A DNA stretch of 27,972 nt from Gammaproteobacteria bacterium (GTDB lineage: Bacteria > Pseudomonadota > Gammaproteobacteria > DSM-16500), in NCBI GenBank assembly GCA_013287025.1, contig JABDEN010000017.1, positions 1 to 27,972 of the forward strand, given 5' to 3'. The notes below the pieces were generated by a model. The model did no database searches. It had not been told where the DNA came from and was given only the letters and a program-made list of their open reading frames with translations. The translations under genes were made by a program, and so were the position numbers. Each line of letters begins with the position of its first letter. The stretch's first letter is position 1. Positions 1 to 7,139 of this stretch are shown here, piece after piece.

Positions 1-2
1 AA

Positions 3-857
3 ACTGCCTTAATGCAATATATTAAATCAAAAACAGAGTTCAATAATAATCGAGGGCAATTAACAGAAGCGAAATTTTTATATCAAAATAAATTGATATC
101 GGATGATGATTTTAAGTCAAAACAAACGAATTTTTATACCGCACAACTTTCAATGGTTGAATCTGAAAATACACTGACGACGCTTATCAAACAATTAGAT
201 GTGAAAGGATTTAATTTTTATTCATTAACAATTGAGGATATTGATAAAATTAATCAGATATTGCATGCAGAAGATGGTTCGCAAAAAATTCGTATTCTTG
301 CACCATCGAAAGGTGTGGTGCTGGTACCCATGAAAAATGAAGCTTCAGAAAATGTTCAGAAAAAAATATTAATAGGAAATGAAGTAAAAAAAGGCGATAT
401 GCTCGCGATGATCGGTGATATTTCTGGATTTGTTATTCATATCAATGTCAATGAATTCAATGTGAATCAATTAAAAGTAGGGCAAGATGTCATTGTGACT
501 GGTAGCGCTTTTCCGAAATATATTTTGCAAGGTAAAATTGCAAACATCGATCATCAAGCACAATCATCGGGAGGCGGATTACCGGTTTTTCCCGTTGAAA
601 TTTTGGTTCCTGATTTAATTCCCGATGCGCGCGCCAATATTCATATCGGCATGAGCGCGAAAGTGGATATTAGTATTGAAACGCCTCCTGTCATTACACT
701 TCCGCTCACTGCTATTTTTTCTAAAAATAATATGTCTTATGTGAAAATAAAAAAAGGTGAAAAGATTATGGAGATGCCTGTGAAGACTGGACTCACCACA
801 GCAAGTTCGGTTGTGATTGAGTCGAGTTTGAAGGTGGGGGATAGGGTGGTGATTTAG
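3..857 (+). CDS. HlyD/MacA-type periplasmic adaptor subunit, 5' end outside window
   Basis: The frame is open to the window edge (no stop before the first ATG at position 12), so this is the C-terminal ~284 residues of a longer protein. It starts in a polar, Gln/Asn/Lys-rich region typical of the adaptor coiled-coil hairpin. It continues into a lipoyl/barrel-like region with the segments ILAPSKGVV, NEVKKGDMLAMIGD and LKVGQDVIVTG, and ends with a membrane-proximal part containing LPLTAIF and LKVGDRVVI. These are typical of membrane fusion proteins that link an inner-membrane ABC or RND pump to an outer-membrane channel. The MacB-like permease at 1462 on the same strand is the probable partner, although a repeat and an opposite-strand gene lie between them. 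The missing N-terminus should hold the membrane anchor. Confidence 0.85.
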   Translation, partial: TALMQYIKSKTEFNNNRGQLTEAKFLYQNKLISDDDFKSKQTNFYTAQLSMVESENTLTTLIKQLDVKGFNFYSLTIEDIDKINQILHAEDGSQKIRILAPSKGVVLVPMKNEASENVQKKILIGNEVKKGDMLAMIGDISGFVIHINVNEFNVNQLKVGQDVIVTGSAFPKYILQGKIANIDHQAQSSGGGLPVFPVEILVPDLIPDARANIHIGMSAKVDISIETPPVITLPLTAIFSKNNMSYVKIKKGEKIMEMPVKTGLTTASSVVIESSLKVGDRVVI

Positions 858-873
858 CTGTCGTTTATATCAC

Positions 874-993
874 CCCCCTCACCCGCCGCACGAAAAGCAC
901 GTGCGTCGACCTCTCCCACAAGGGGAGAGGTGCAAAAATTAACCTCTCCCCTTGTGGGAGAGGTCGACACGCGCAGCGTGGCGGGTGAGGGGG
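874..993. repeat. Nested inverted repeat (CTCTCCC...GGGAGAG type)
   Basis: Outer arms 874-887 and 980-993 (CCCCCTCACCCGCC and its complement) enclose longer perfect arms at 905-930 and 943-968 around a 12-base AT-rich loop. It lies 16 bases after the adaptor stop and could act as a transcription terminator in either direction. The structure looks like a mobile palindromic element. No second copy of this sequence type was found in the window. Confidence 0.85.
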
Positions 994-1023
994 CGAGTTT
1001 GTGCAACAACGGAGGGTGTTATA

Positions 1024-1380
1024 CTAAGGCGACGGACTCTTATACCCATGATTTTTCCTGCATTTTTGTATTTCTTCCCACGCTACTTTACCGCCAGCGG
1101 CTAAGCCTGCAGCGCCTCCTCCAATCACGATGGTTGGCAATGCAGCTGCCCATAATCCCATTGCCACTGCAGGAACTAGGTAATAAGTCAGTGATAACAA
1201 TGATGCAACACCGCCAGAGACTGCGGCTAACTGATAAGGTTTTGCATGTTTAAAAAATCCTAAATCGACGCCTACGGATTTTAATTCTGGCATCACTTTG
1301 GATTGTTGTCTGGGTCGGCGGTGGTAAGGAGGGGTGGGTTTTAAATCGTCTTTTTCTACATCGATGTTATTATCTAGCAT
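1024..1380 (-). CDS. Small Gly/Ala-rich membrane protein, unknown function
   Basis: A 118-residue protein I do not recognise. The first ~45 residues are polar with a basic patch (HRRPRQQSK). Residues ~50-100 are hydrophobic and rich in Gly and Ala (VPAVAMGLWAAALPTIVIGG, then GGGAAGLAAGG), consistent with two closely spaced membrane segments or a helical hairpin. The C-terminus is Lys-rich (IQKCRKNHGYKSPSP). A GGAG ribosome binding site lies about 7 bases before the ATG, which supports a real gene. It is antisense to, and sits between, the adaptor and permease genes, so it has split what may have been a single export operon. The overlapping plus-strand frame starting at 930 begins inside the repeat and looks spurious. 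Confidence 0.6.
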   Translation of the reverse strand: MLDNNIDVEKDDLKPTPPYHRRPRQQSKVMPELKSVGVDLGFFKHAKPYQLAAVSGGVASLLSLTYYLVPAVAMGLWAAALPTIVIGGGAAGLAAGGKVAWEEIQKCRKNHGYKSPSP

Positions 1381-1461
1381 ATTGAAACTCCATTTCTTAA
1401 CATTAATATCTTAAACCTTAAACAGTGTAAAATACCTCATTTCATTTTGGAAGTTGATATT

Positions 1462-2646
1462 GTGAAATTTCTTCATCATGTGCGAGAAGGTTTTCTGCAT
1501 TTACGAACGACGAAGCTGCGTTCGACGTTAGCATTATTAGGAATACTAGTGGGAACGGCTTCTGTCGTTGCCATGGTTCTCGGCGGACAATTGGCGACAA
1601 ACGAAGCGTTAAAACAATTTAAAGTGCTAGGAACGGATTTATTAGCAGTCTCTGTCACCAATAATGATAATGCAGAACATAATAACGAAATGAATTTAAC
1701 TTTTTCGCAAGCAATAAATATTTCGAAAGCAAGTAATGATATTGTTAATTCAGCAGCTTATACGCAATTATTTAGTCCTATGCAGTTTGACGGGCATGAG
1801 CTTAATGAAACGGTGCTGGGTGTCACAGAAAGTTTCGCTGAAATAATACATGTTGATGTTGTAGGGCGATTTATTTCTGATTTAGATGGCTATGCTTTTT
1901 TTTGCGTCATTGGAAATGACGTTAATGAAAAAATTCAATCGTATACTTTGAAAAGTGCGATTGGTCAGCAAATACAAATTGGAAAAAATATTTTTACGAT
2001 TATTGGCGTTGCAAAGCCATGGCAAGAAAGTAGTTTCGTCTATGCGAACATTGATCATGTTGTCATGATTCCCATTCAAACTTCGATGGTGTTAAGTCAA
2101 TATTCGACGATTAATAACATTATCATTCGCCTTAAACCCGATGCGAACATTGCATTGGTCGAAGACAAAATTTCACAATATATTCGTCAATTTGTACCGA
2201 ATAAAAATTTATTTTTTCGTAGTGCAAAAGAATTAATTGCGCGTATGGCGAAACAAAGTCAAATTTTTACAATTTTTTTAGGGTTAATTGGCAGTATTTC
2301 ATTAATCGTCGGTGGGATTGGCGTGATGAATATCATGTTAGTATCAGTCGTATTAAGAAGGCGCGAAATTGGTATTCGCTTAAGTGTAGGCGCAAAACCG
2401 CGAGATATTCAATTATTATTTTTGCTTGAAGCAGTAATATTGTCGGTTTTTGGAGGGATTTTAGGAATAATCATTGGTGTTACGATCGCTTACATCATGG
2501 CGAAAATGTGGCATTGGGAATTTATGTTTTTTTTACTACCGCCGGTGATTGGATTTAGTGTATCTGTTGCAGTCGGCATTTTTTTTGGATTTTATCCTGC
2601 GTATCATGCCTCCGAGTTGGATCCGATTGAGGCGTTGAGGACGTAG
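1462..2646 (+). CDS. MacB/FtsX-type ABC transporter permease
   Basis: A 394-residue permease: one N-terminal membrane helix (about residues 21-42), a large periplasmic MacB_PCD-like domain, then three C-terminal helices. The FtsX-domain signatures are clear: GSISLIVGGIGVMNIMLVSV, RRREIGIRLSVGAKPRDI, and the end motif YPAYHASELDPIEALR. No ATPase domain is attached, unlike full-length MacB, so a separate LolD/MacB-like ATPase is expected, perhaps upstream of the window. The start is chosen as GTG at 1462 because GGAAG lies 8 bases before it; an in-frame TTG at 1447 has no such site. With the upstream adaptor it probably forms a tripartite exporter for a peptide, lipid or small molecule; the substrate cannot be read from sequence. 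Confidence 0.9.
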   Translation: MKFLHHVREGFLHLRTTKLRSTLALLGILVGTASVVAMVLGGQLATNEALKQFKVLGTDLLAVSVTNNDNAEHNNEMNLTFSQAINISKASNDIVNSAAYTQLFSPMQFDGHELNETVLGVTESFAEIIHVDVVGRFISDLDGYAFFCVIGNDVNEKIQSYTLKSAIGQQIQIGKNIFTIIGVAKPWQESSFVYANIDHVVMIPIQTSMVLSQYSTINNIIIRLKPDANIALVEDKISQYIRQFVPNKNLFFRSAKELIARMAKQSQIFTIFLGLIGSISLIVGGIGVMNIMLVSVVLRRREIGIRLSVGAKPRDIQLLFLLEAVILSVFGGILGIIIGVTIAYIMAKMWHWEFMFFLLPPVIGFSVSVAVGIFFGFYPAYHASELDPIEALRT

Positions 2647-2648
2647 CG

Positions 2649-2786
2649 CTGTCATGCCAGCTAAAAGCATCATAGGTATCTACACAACCGTCGTCCCGCG
2701 ATTTATTCGCGGGATCCAGTGGCAATGATTAAGCTGCTCTGGATCCCTTAGGACTTGCCGCGGGACGACGGCTAAAGGCATGACAG
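2649..2786. repeat. Composite nested palindromic repeat between convergent genes
   Basis: Outer arms CTGTCATGCC (2649-2658) and GGCATGACAG (2777-2786) enclose inner arms CCGTCGTCCCGCG (2688-2700) and CGCGGGACGACGG (2759-2771). The left part (2671-2719) matches 27709-27757 at 48 of 49 positions. The outer part matches the small palindrome at 15301. It fills the gap between the stops of the permease and msrA, so it probably serves as a bidirectional terminator. Confidence 0.85.
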
Positions 2787-2791
2787 TGAAG

Positions 2792-3262
2792 CTAATTACT
2801 ACAATGCGAAATATTTCGTTTTTGCAAATACCGCTGATGATAATCTTCCGCGGGATAAAATTCCGTGGCAGGAATAATTTCTGTCACAATGGGGTGGCGA
2901 TATTTTTTGGATTTTTCTAGTTTAGTTTTTATTTTATGAGCGCTTTTTTCTTCTTCTTTTGAATAATAAAAAATAATTGAGCGATATTGACTACCGATAT
3001 CAGGGCCTTGGCGATTTTTAGTCGTGGGATTATGGTGATCGAAAAAAAATTGCACGAGCGCTTCATATGAAATAACAGAAGGATCAAATTCAATTTCTAC
3101 AGTTTCTGCATGACCGGTGGTATCTTTGCAAACTTCTTTATAGGTGGGATTTTTCGTGTGGCCTCCCGCATAACCGACACGTGTATTGATAATGCCATTC
3201 AATTGACGAAAAAATTCTTCGACTCCCCAAAAACATCCTGCGGCAAACATTGCTTTGGCCAT
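2792..3262 (-). CDS. msrA: Peptide-methionine (S)-S-oxide reductase MsrA
   Basis: A 156-residue enzyme that reduces the S-epimer of methionine sulfoxide in proteins, using thioredoxin as electron donor. The catalytic motif GCFWG is at the N-terminus with nucleophile Cys10. The rest follows the family: VGYAGG, YKEVC, TGHAETVEI, FFFDHHNPTT, QGPDIGSQYRS and the PAEDYHQRYL block. A cysteine near the C-terminus (SHCSN) is a candidate resolving residue. Length is normal for a single-domain MsrA without a fused MsrB. AAGGAT lies about 7 bases before the ATG. It is transcribed toward the permease gene and is separated from it by the composite repeat. Confidence 0.97.
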   Translation of the reverse strand: MAKAMFAAGCFWGVEEFFRQLNGIINTRVGYAGGHTKNPTYKEVCKDTTGHAETVEIEFDPSVISYEALVQFFFDHHNPTTKNRQGPDIGSQYRSIIFYYSKEEEKSAHKIKTKLEKSKKYRHPIVTEIIPATEFYPAEDYHQRYLQKRNISHCSN

Positions 3263-3349
3263 AACATATCCTTTTGCGAACTCGGTTCATTCATCTTAAA
3301 AGAATATATTAAGTTTAGCAAATAAGGCTTTATGTTAAATTTTTTTTCA

Positions 3350-6300
3350 TTAAAAATAAAACGATCTTGTTTTAGGCTGTACATAGGTTTGCGTAGGACC
3401 GGCGAAGCTTTCAAAAAACGATTCCCCATTTTTTGTGAATCGATAAGCTTGAAGCGCTAGTGGGATAGTTTTTAAAGAAATGACGCCATTTTCATTTTTA
3501 CAAAACACTTCGCAGTCATTGAGTTGAAACCCCATCATTCCATTGATAGGCGCTGCCAAAAAAAATCCGTCATAACATTTATCGCGACCTTTTTCATCTA
3601 CCGTGGATAATTTATCGTTTAACATTTGAATATTTGTCACGCCAAAAATAGGATTCATGGATATTAAACCTTTAATGTCCTTCGACGTTTGATTAGTATC
3701 GCCGCCAGCAATAGTAACAATATCTCTATCGGAATTTAACTTCATTAAATGAATGATTGAATCAAAATAAGAATCGGTATAACTGAGATGAAGATTGATT
3801 AAAGAGACAAATTGTTGAGATGCTTTGTGTTGTAGGACAGTGTTCCAACCACGATAACAATCTTTGCTATCTCCCAGAATTCCATATGGTTTATTCGAAC
3901 TAGTAAATGTAGCGGTGCTATAAATCGTGGCCATTGGTTGATTTCTGGAATCTGCTATCGTACTGATGTTGATATTGTAACCTTTCGCATATAATGCTTG
4001 TAAGAATTCTTTTTTTAACTTCATCAGTGCTGTCTCATGTTCTTTAGTAGAAAATTTAGATTTGTGATATGGATTTAAAAAATCAATTTCCTGTAAAAAC
4101 ATAAAATCAATCGATTTTTTTTCTAATAAATCGAGTATTTTATTGATTTGTTTCTTTTTTCGAATCAAATATTCTTGAAAATTCTCGGATTTATCCCATG
4201 GGTTATTTGCAAATCTTCCGTTATTTTCAGCTTTAGAAAAACCAGAATCCATCATATTATTTGTCGCGCCCATTAATTGAAATATATGTTGTTGTTGATA
4301 ACCATAAACATCCAAATATAAATCAAACGACATCGTTTGGATTCCGTGATCAGAAAGTGCATCTTCTAGTGTTATGTTTTTAGGCGGTGTGGGCAGTAAG
4401 CTTGTTTTACTAAAAAATTTTGACTCACAGCGTACTTTTTCAGGTTCTAATCTTGGTTTTACGACTTCTGATGGCTGTAAGCTTAAACATGCTTGGAATA
4501 ATGCAGCGGTGGTAGATAGTGACGATTGAGATATATCTTTTAATGGTGAAACATAAGTGGGTTGTGTGGTATCAATCGGTTGTAAATTGTCGATATATTC
4601 CGGGTTCACTTTTATTGGTTTAAGTTTCAAATCTTCGATGAATGAATCTCTGTTGCTGATGCGAGCAGGGTTTTGTAATATTTCTTTAGGTTTAATAGGT
4701 TCTAGTGGTTGTAATTTAGTTGAACTGACTGGGACATAAGTAAATTTTCGTTTATTCATGTCGCGATCTTTTTCACGTTCTCTTTTTTTGCGGCCTACAT
4801 TTTTTGAAGGCGGTTTCCCGCGTCGAGTATTTTTAGGTTTTTCAGTTTTAACTTGTTTTTTTGAAGCAGGTACGGGTTTAGGAACTGTAATGATTTTAGC
4901 GGGTTCCGGATCTTTCGCAACGATGGTTTTAATAGGTTCTGGTTCTCTGTTTGAAACGACAATATTTTCAAAAGGTTGTTTTAAAGGAGTTACCATTTTA
5001 ATGGAGGGTTGTTTGAAAACCTTGACGGGTTTCGCTGGTTTTTCTTCTACCCAATCTTCGACGCCATGATCAAGCTTCGTTTCAACTGGAGTTTCTGAAA
5101 GCGTTTCCGATTTTTTAGATTCTAAGGGTGGTGTAGTCTTTCCATGTGCAGAAGCTGTTTTCGAATTTTTATTTTTTTGCTTGGCATTTTTTGTCTTTGG
5201 CGTGATTGCTACATTATCTAGTTCTATTTTTTTTAGCATTCCATCAAGCTTTGACAATAATTTTTTAATACTTTCAATATCTTTTTGAATAGGTTTTGCT
5301 TTATCGTTTAAAATTTTAAAGTCCGATAATTGTTTCGAGTATTGTTGAATAAATTTGTTATCTTTATAGTTTGTGGAAAGTTTTTTTAGATGTGAAAACT
5401 CGAGTTTTTGATAAGACTTTTGCAAGTCTTTAATTTTGTTATCTACGTCCTGATGTTTTGCGGTAAATTCTTTTTGGATAAGTGATAATTTTATAGGTAA
5501 ATCCTCTTCTTCTTTGTCTTCCGCCGGTTTTTTTGTGAGGTGATAAAATTTGAGGGCGCGATCTAATTTTGCTGGACTCCATTTATTGTTAGGTTCGTTT
5601 GGAGAGATATCTTTTTTTAATAACATTTCAATAATTTTTGGTTTTTCACAAAGTACTGCAATTTGTAAAATATTTAAAGAAACTTGATTTTTTGTTCCTA
5701 ATAATTTTTTCATTTCCGTCGCGCGTAATTTTTTTTCTGCGAAGGCAATTAAATTTTTGCTATTTATTTCATTTTTTATCAACGCTAGATTTTCTGAAGG
5801 AATCACTTCTAAAAGATTTATTTTTTCAAGTGCCATTAAAGCAATAAGATTATTTTGAACAAAAGAGGTGAAAGATTCTAATTCGATTTCTCTCGGAACT
5901 GCTTTATGTTCGATTAATAATTCAATAGATTTTAGATCTTTTTGTTCTAATGCGAATTGCAAAAGACTTCTATTGTTGACGACCTCATTAGGGTTTACTT
6001 TGCTTTCTAATAAAATTTTGATGATTTCATATTGCCGTCTTTCAATAGCAAAAGCAATCAATCCTAATTTTTTACTTTCCGGTAAAATGTCTGGATGTTG
6101 AAATATTGATTTAATTGCTTCAACATTTGCAGTTTCTATAAAAAAATGTAAGGAAGGTAGCATATCATCTTTTAAAATATCATATTTTTTAACGATGATT
6201 AACTGAGTTAAAAATTCTAACGAATTTTGCGCATTTTTCTTAACTGCTAAAAGTAAATAATGCACACCTTTTTTAAGGTTTTGTTTGGTGCCAAACCCAT

Positions 6301-7018
6301 TGGTATATAAAAATCCCAACATGCGTAGCCCTTCAGGACAATTTTGATTTGCGCTTAATTCTGCTAAACGGAATGATTCTTTCTCATCTTTTGGTATGCC
6401 GTTGCCATTAAAATGCATCGAGGCTAAATACGCTTGCGATGCTGCATTTTTTTTTCCTGATAACTGCAACCAATGATGCGCTTTTTCATAATCTTGAGTA
6501 ATTCCATTTTCTCCAGATAAATATATAAAGCCTAAATTGGTTTGCGCTAATGTATGATTTCGATTGGCAGCGGGAAGATACCATTTTTCAGCTTTCTTAA
6601 AGTCTTTAACAATACCCTTCCCGAAATAATAATAATTTCCCACAAAGTATTGCGATTCTGGGACTCCTATTATTGCAAAGGGAAGATGTAATTCCATTGC
6701 TTTTTTAGAATCCTTGTCTACTCCAGTTCCGCGTTCGTACATGATGGCTAAGAAAGTCGTTGCTGAGTAATTGTTTTGTCCTGCGGCTAATTTGAACCAA
6801 TACGCGGCTTTTTTAAGATCTTTTGGAACATTCATGCTTCCTGCATGATACAATTGCCCTAAGCACACTTGGGCGGGGGCGTAGCCTTCTCCTGCTGAAA
6901 AACTAAGTAATTTCACGATTTCTTTTTTTTCTAGTTCTGTGGGTTTCATATCCATTCGGGAAATTGCTAAATCGTATGCTTTTTGAGGCGTGAACGGCAT
7001 TGATTTTTTTTTGAGCAT
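3350..7018 (-). CDS. Sel1-ankyrin protein with EEP-like C-terminal domain (paralogue 1), putative effector
   Basis: A 1222-residue multidomain protein. Residues ~47-263 hold six Sel1-like repeats (36-residue units such as AQTNLGFIYLSG). Residues ~290-480 hold ankyrin-like units (SLLQFALEQKDLKSIELLIE; NILQIAVLCEKPKIIEMLL). Residues ~505-610 look coiled-coil. A disordered Lys/Pro-rich linker follows, with a strongly basic stretch at 727-758 containing GRKKREREKDRD. Residues ~885-1222 resemble the EEP (DNase I/sphingomyelinase) fold: N921, LQE with E977, NLHLSY with H1077, GGDTN with D1107 and N1109, and CYDGFF with D1150. The expected terminal Asp-His is absent: the tail reads AGPTQTYVQ, where paralogue 2 has APSTDHTTVV. 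There is no signal peptide. Repeat-rich architecture suggests an effector delivered to a eukaryotic host; that is inference. The ribosome binding site is weak. Confidence 0.85.
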   Translation of the reverse strand: MLKKKSMPFTPQKAYDLAISRMDMKPTELEKKEIVKLLSFSAGEGYAPAQVCLGQLYHAGSMNVPKDLKKAAYWFKLAAGQNNYSATTFLAIMYERGTGVDKDSKKAMELHLPFAIIGVPESQYFVGNYYYFGKGIVKDFKKAEKWYLPAANRNHTLAQTNLGFIYLSGENGITQDYEKAHHWLQLSGKKNAASQAYLASMHFNGNGIPKDEKESFRLAELSANQNCPEGLRMLGFLYTNGFGTKQNLKKGVHYLLLAVKKNAQNSLEFLTQLIIVKKYDILKDDMLPSLHFFIETANVEAIKSIFQHPDILPESKKLGLIAFAIERRQYEIIKILLESKVNPNEVVNNRSLLQFALEQKDLKSIELLIEHKAVPREIELESFTSFVQNNLIALMALEKINLLEVIPSENLALIKNEINSKNLIAFAEKKLRATEMKKLLGTKNQVSLNILQIAVLCEKPKIIEMLLKKDISPNEPNNKWSPAKLDRALKFYHLTKKPAEDKEEEDLPIKLSLIQKEFTAKHQDVDNKIKDLQKSYQKLEFSHLKKLSTNYKDNKFIQQYSKQLSDFKILNDKAKPIQKDIESIKKLLSKLDGMLKKIELDNVAITPKTKNAKQKNKNSKTASAHGKTTPPLESKKSETLSETPVETKLDHGVEDWVEEKPAKPVKVFKQPSIKMVTPLKQPFENIVVSNREPEPIKTIVAKDPEPAKIITVPKPVPASKKQVKTEKPKNTRRGKPPSKNVGRKKREREKDRDMNKRKFTYVPVSSTKLQPLEPIKPKEILQNPARISNRDSFIEDLKLKPIKVNPEYIDNLQPIDTTQPTYVSPLKDISQSSLSTTAALFQACLSLQPSEVVKPRLEPEKVRCESKFFSKTSLLPTPPKNITLEDALSDHGIQTMSFDLYLDVYGYQQQHIFQLMGATNNMMDSGFSKAENNGRFANNPWDKSENFQEYLIRKKKQINKILDLLEKKSIDFMFLQEIDFLNPYHKSKFSTKEHETALMKLKKEFLQALYAKGYNINISTIADSRNQPMATIYSTATFTSSNKPYGILGDSKDCYRGWNTVLQHKASQQFVSLINLHLSYTDSYFDSIIHLMKLNSDRDIVTIAGGDTNQTSKDIKGLISMNPIFGVTNIQMLNDKLSTVDEKGRDKCYDGFFLAAPINGMMGFQLNDCEVFCKNENGVISLKTIPLALQAYRFTKNGESFFESFAGPTQTYVQPKTRSFYF

Positions 7019-7056
7019 AAGTGTTATCTGTTTAGGTTGGTAAAAATATTCAACAG

Positions 7057-7085
7057 ATTGTATACAAAAGTCAAATTAGTGTACA
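7057..7085 (-). promoter_or_regulatory. Promoter of paralogue 1 with TGTACA box
   Basis: On the minus strand the -35-like hexamer TGTACA (7080-7085) and the -10 hexamer TACAAT (7057-7062) are 17 bases apart, about 39 bases before the start codon. TGTACA sits in a short imperfect palindrome. Spacing and spacer sequence (13 of 17 identical) match the promoter of paralogue 2. Confidence 0.6.
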
Positions 7086-7139
7086 GTAAAATAATACGTC
7101 ACCAACCCCTAAAACACCTTATACTGACAGGCGGATACG

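Noticed and set aside
930..1253. Plus-strand frame of 107 codons
   Set aside because: It begins inside the palindromic repeat, has no ribosome binding site, and overlaps the better-supported minus-strand gene at 1024-1380.
3378..3402. Resemblance of the paralogue 1 C-terminal codons to the repeat flank (ACATAGGTTT)
   Set aside because: Only ten bases match exactly before similarity falls off, and the orientation is opposite to that in paralogue 2; likely chance.
4557..5069. Plus-strand frames inside the 1222-aa gene
   Set aside because: They mirror the low-complexity Lys/Pro linker on the other strand; no ribosome binding sites or recognisable domains.
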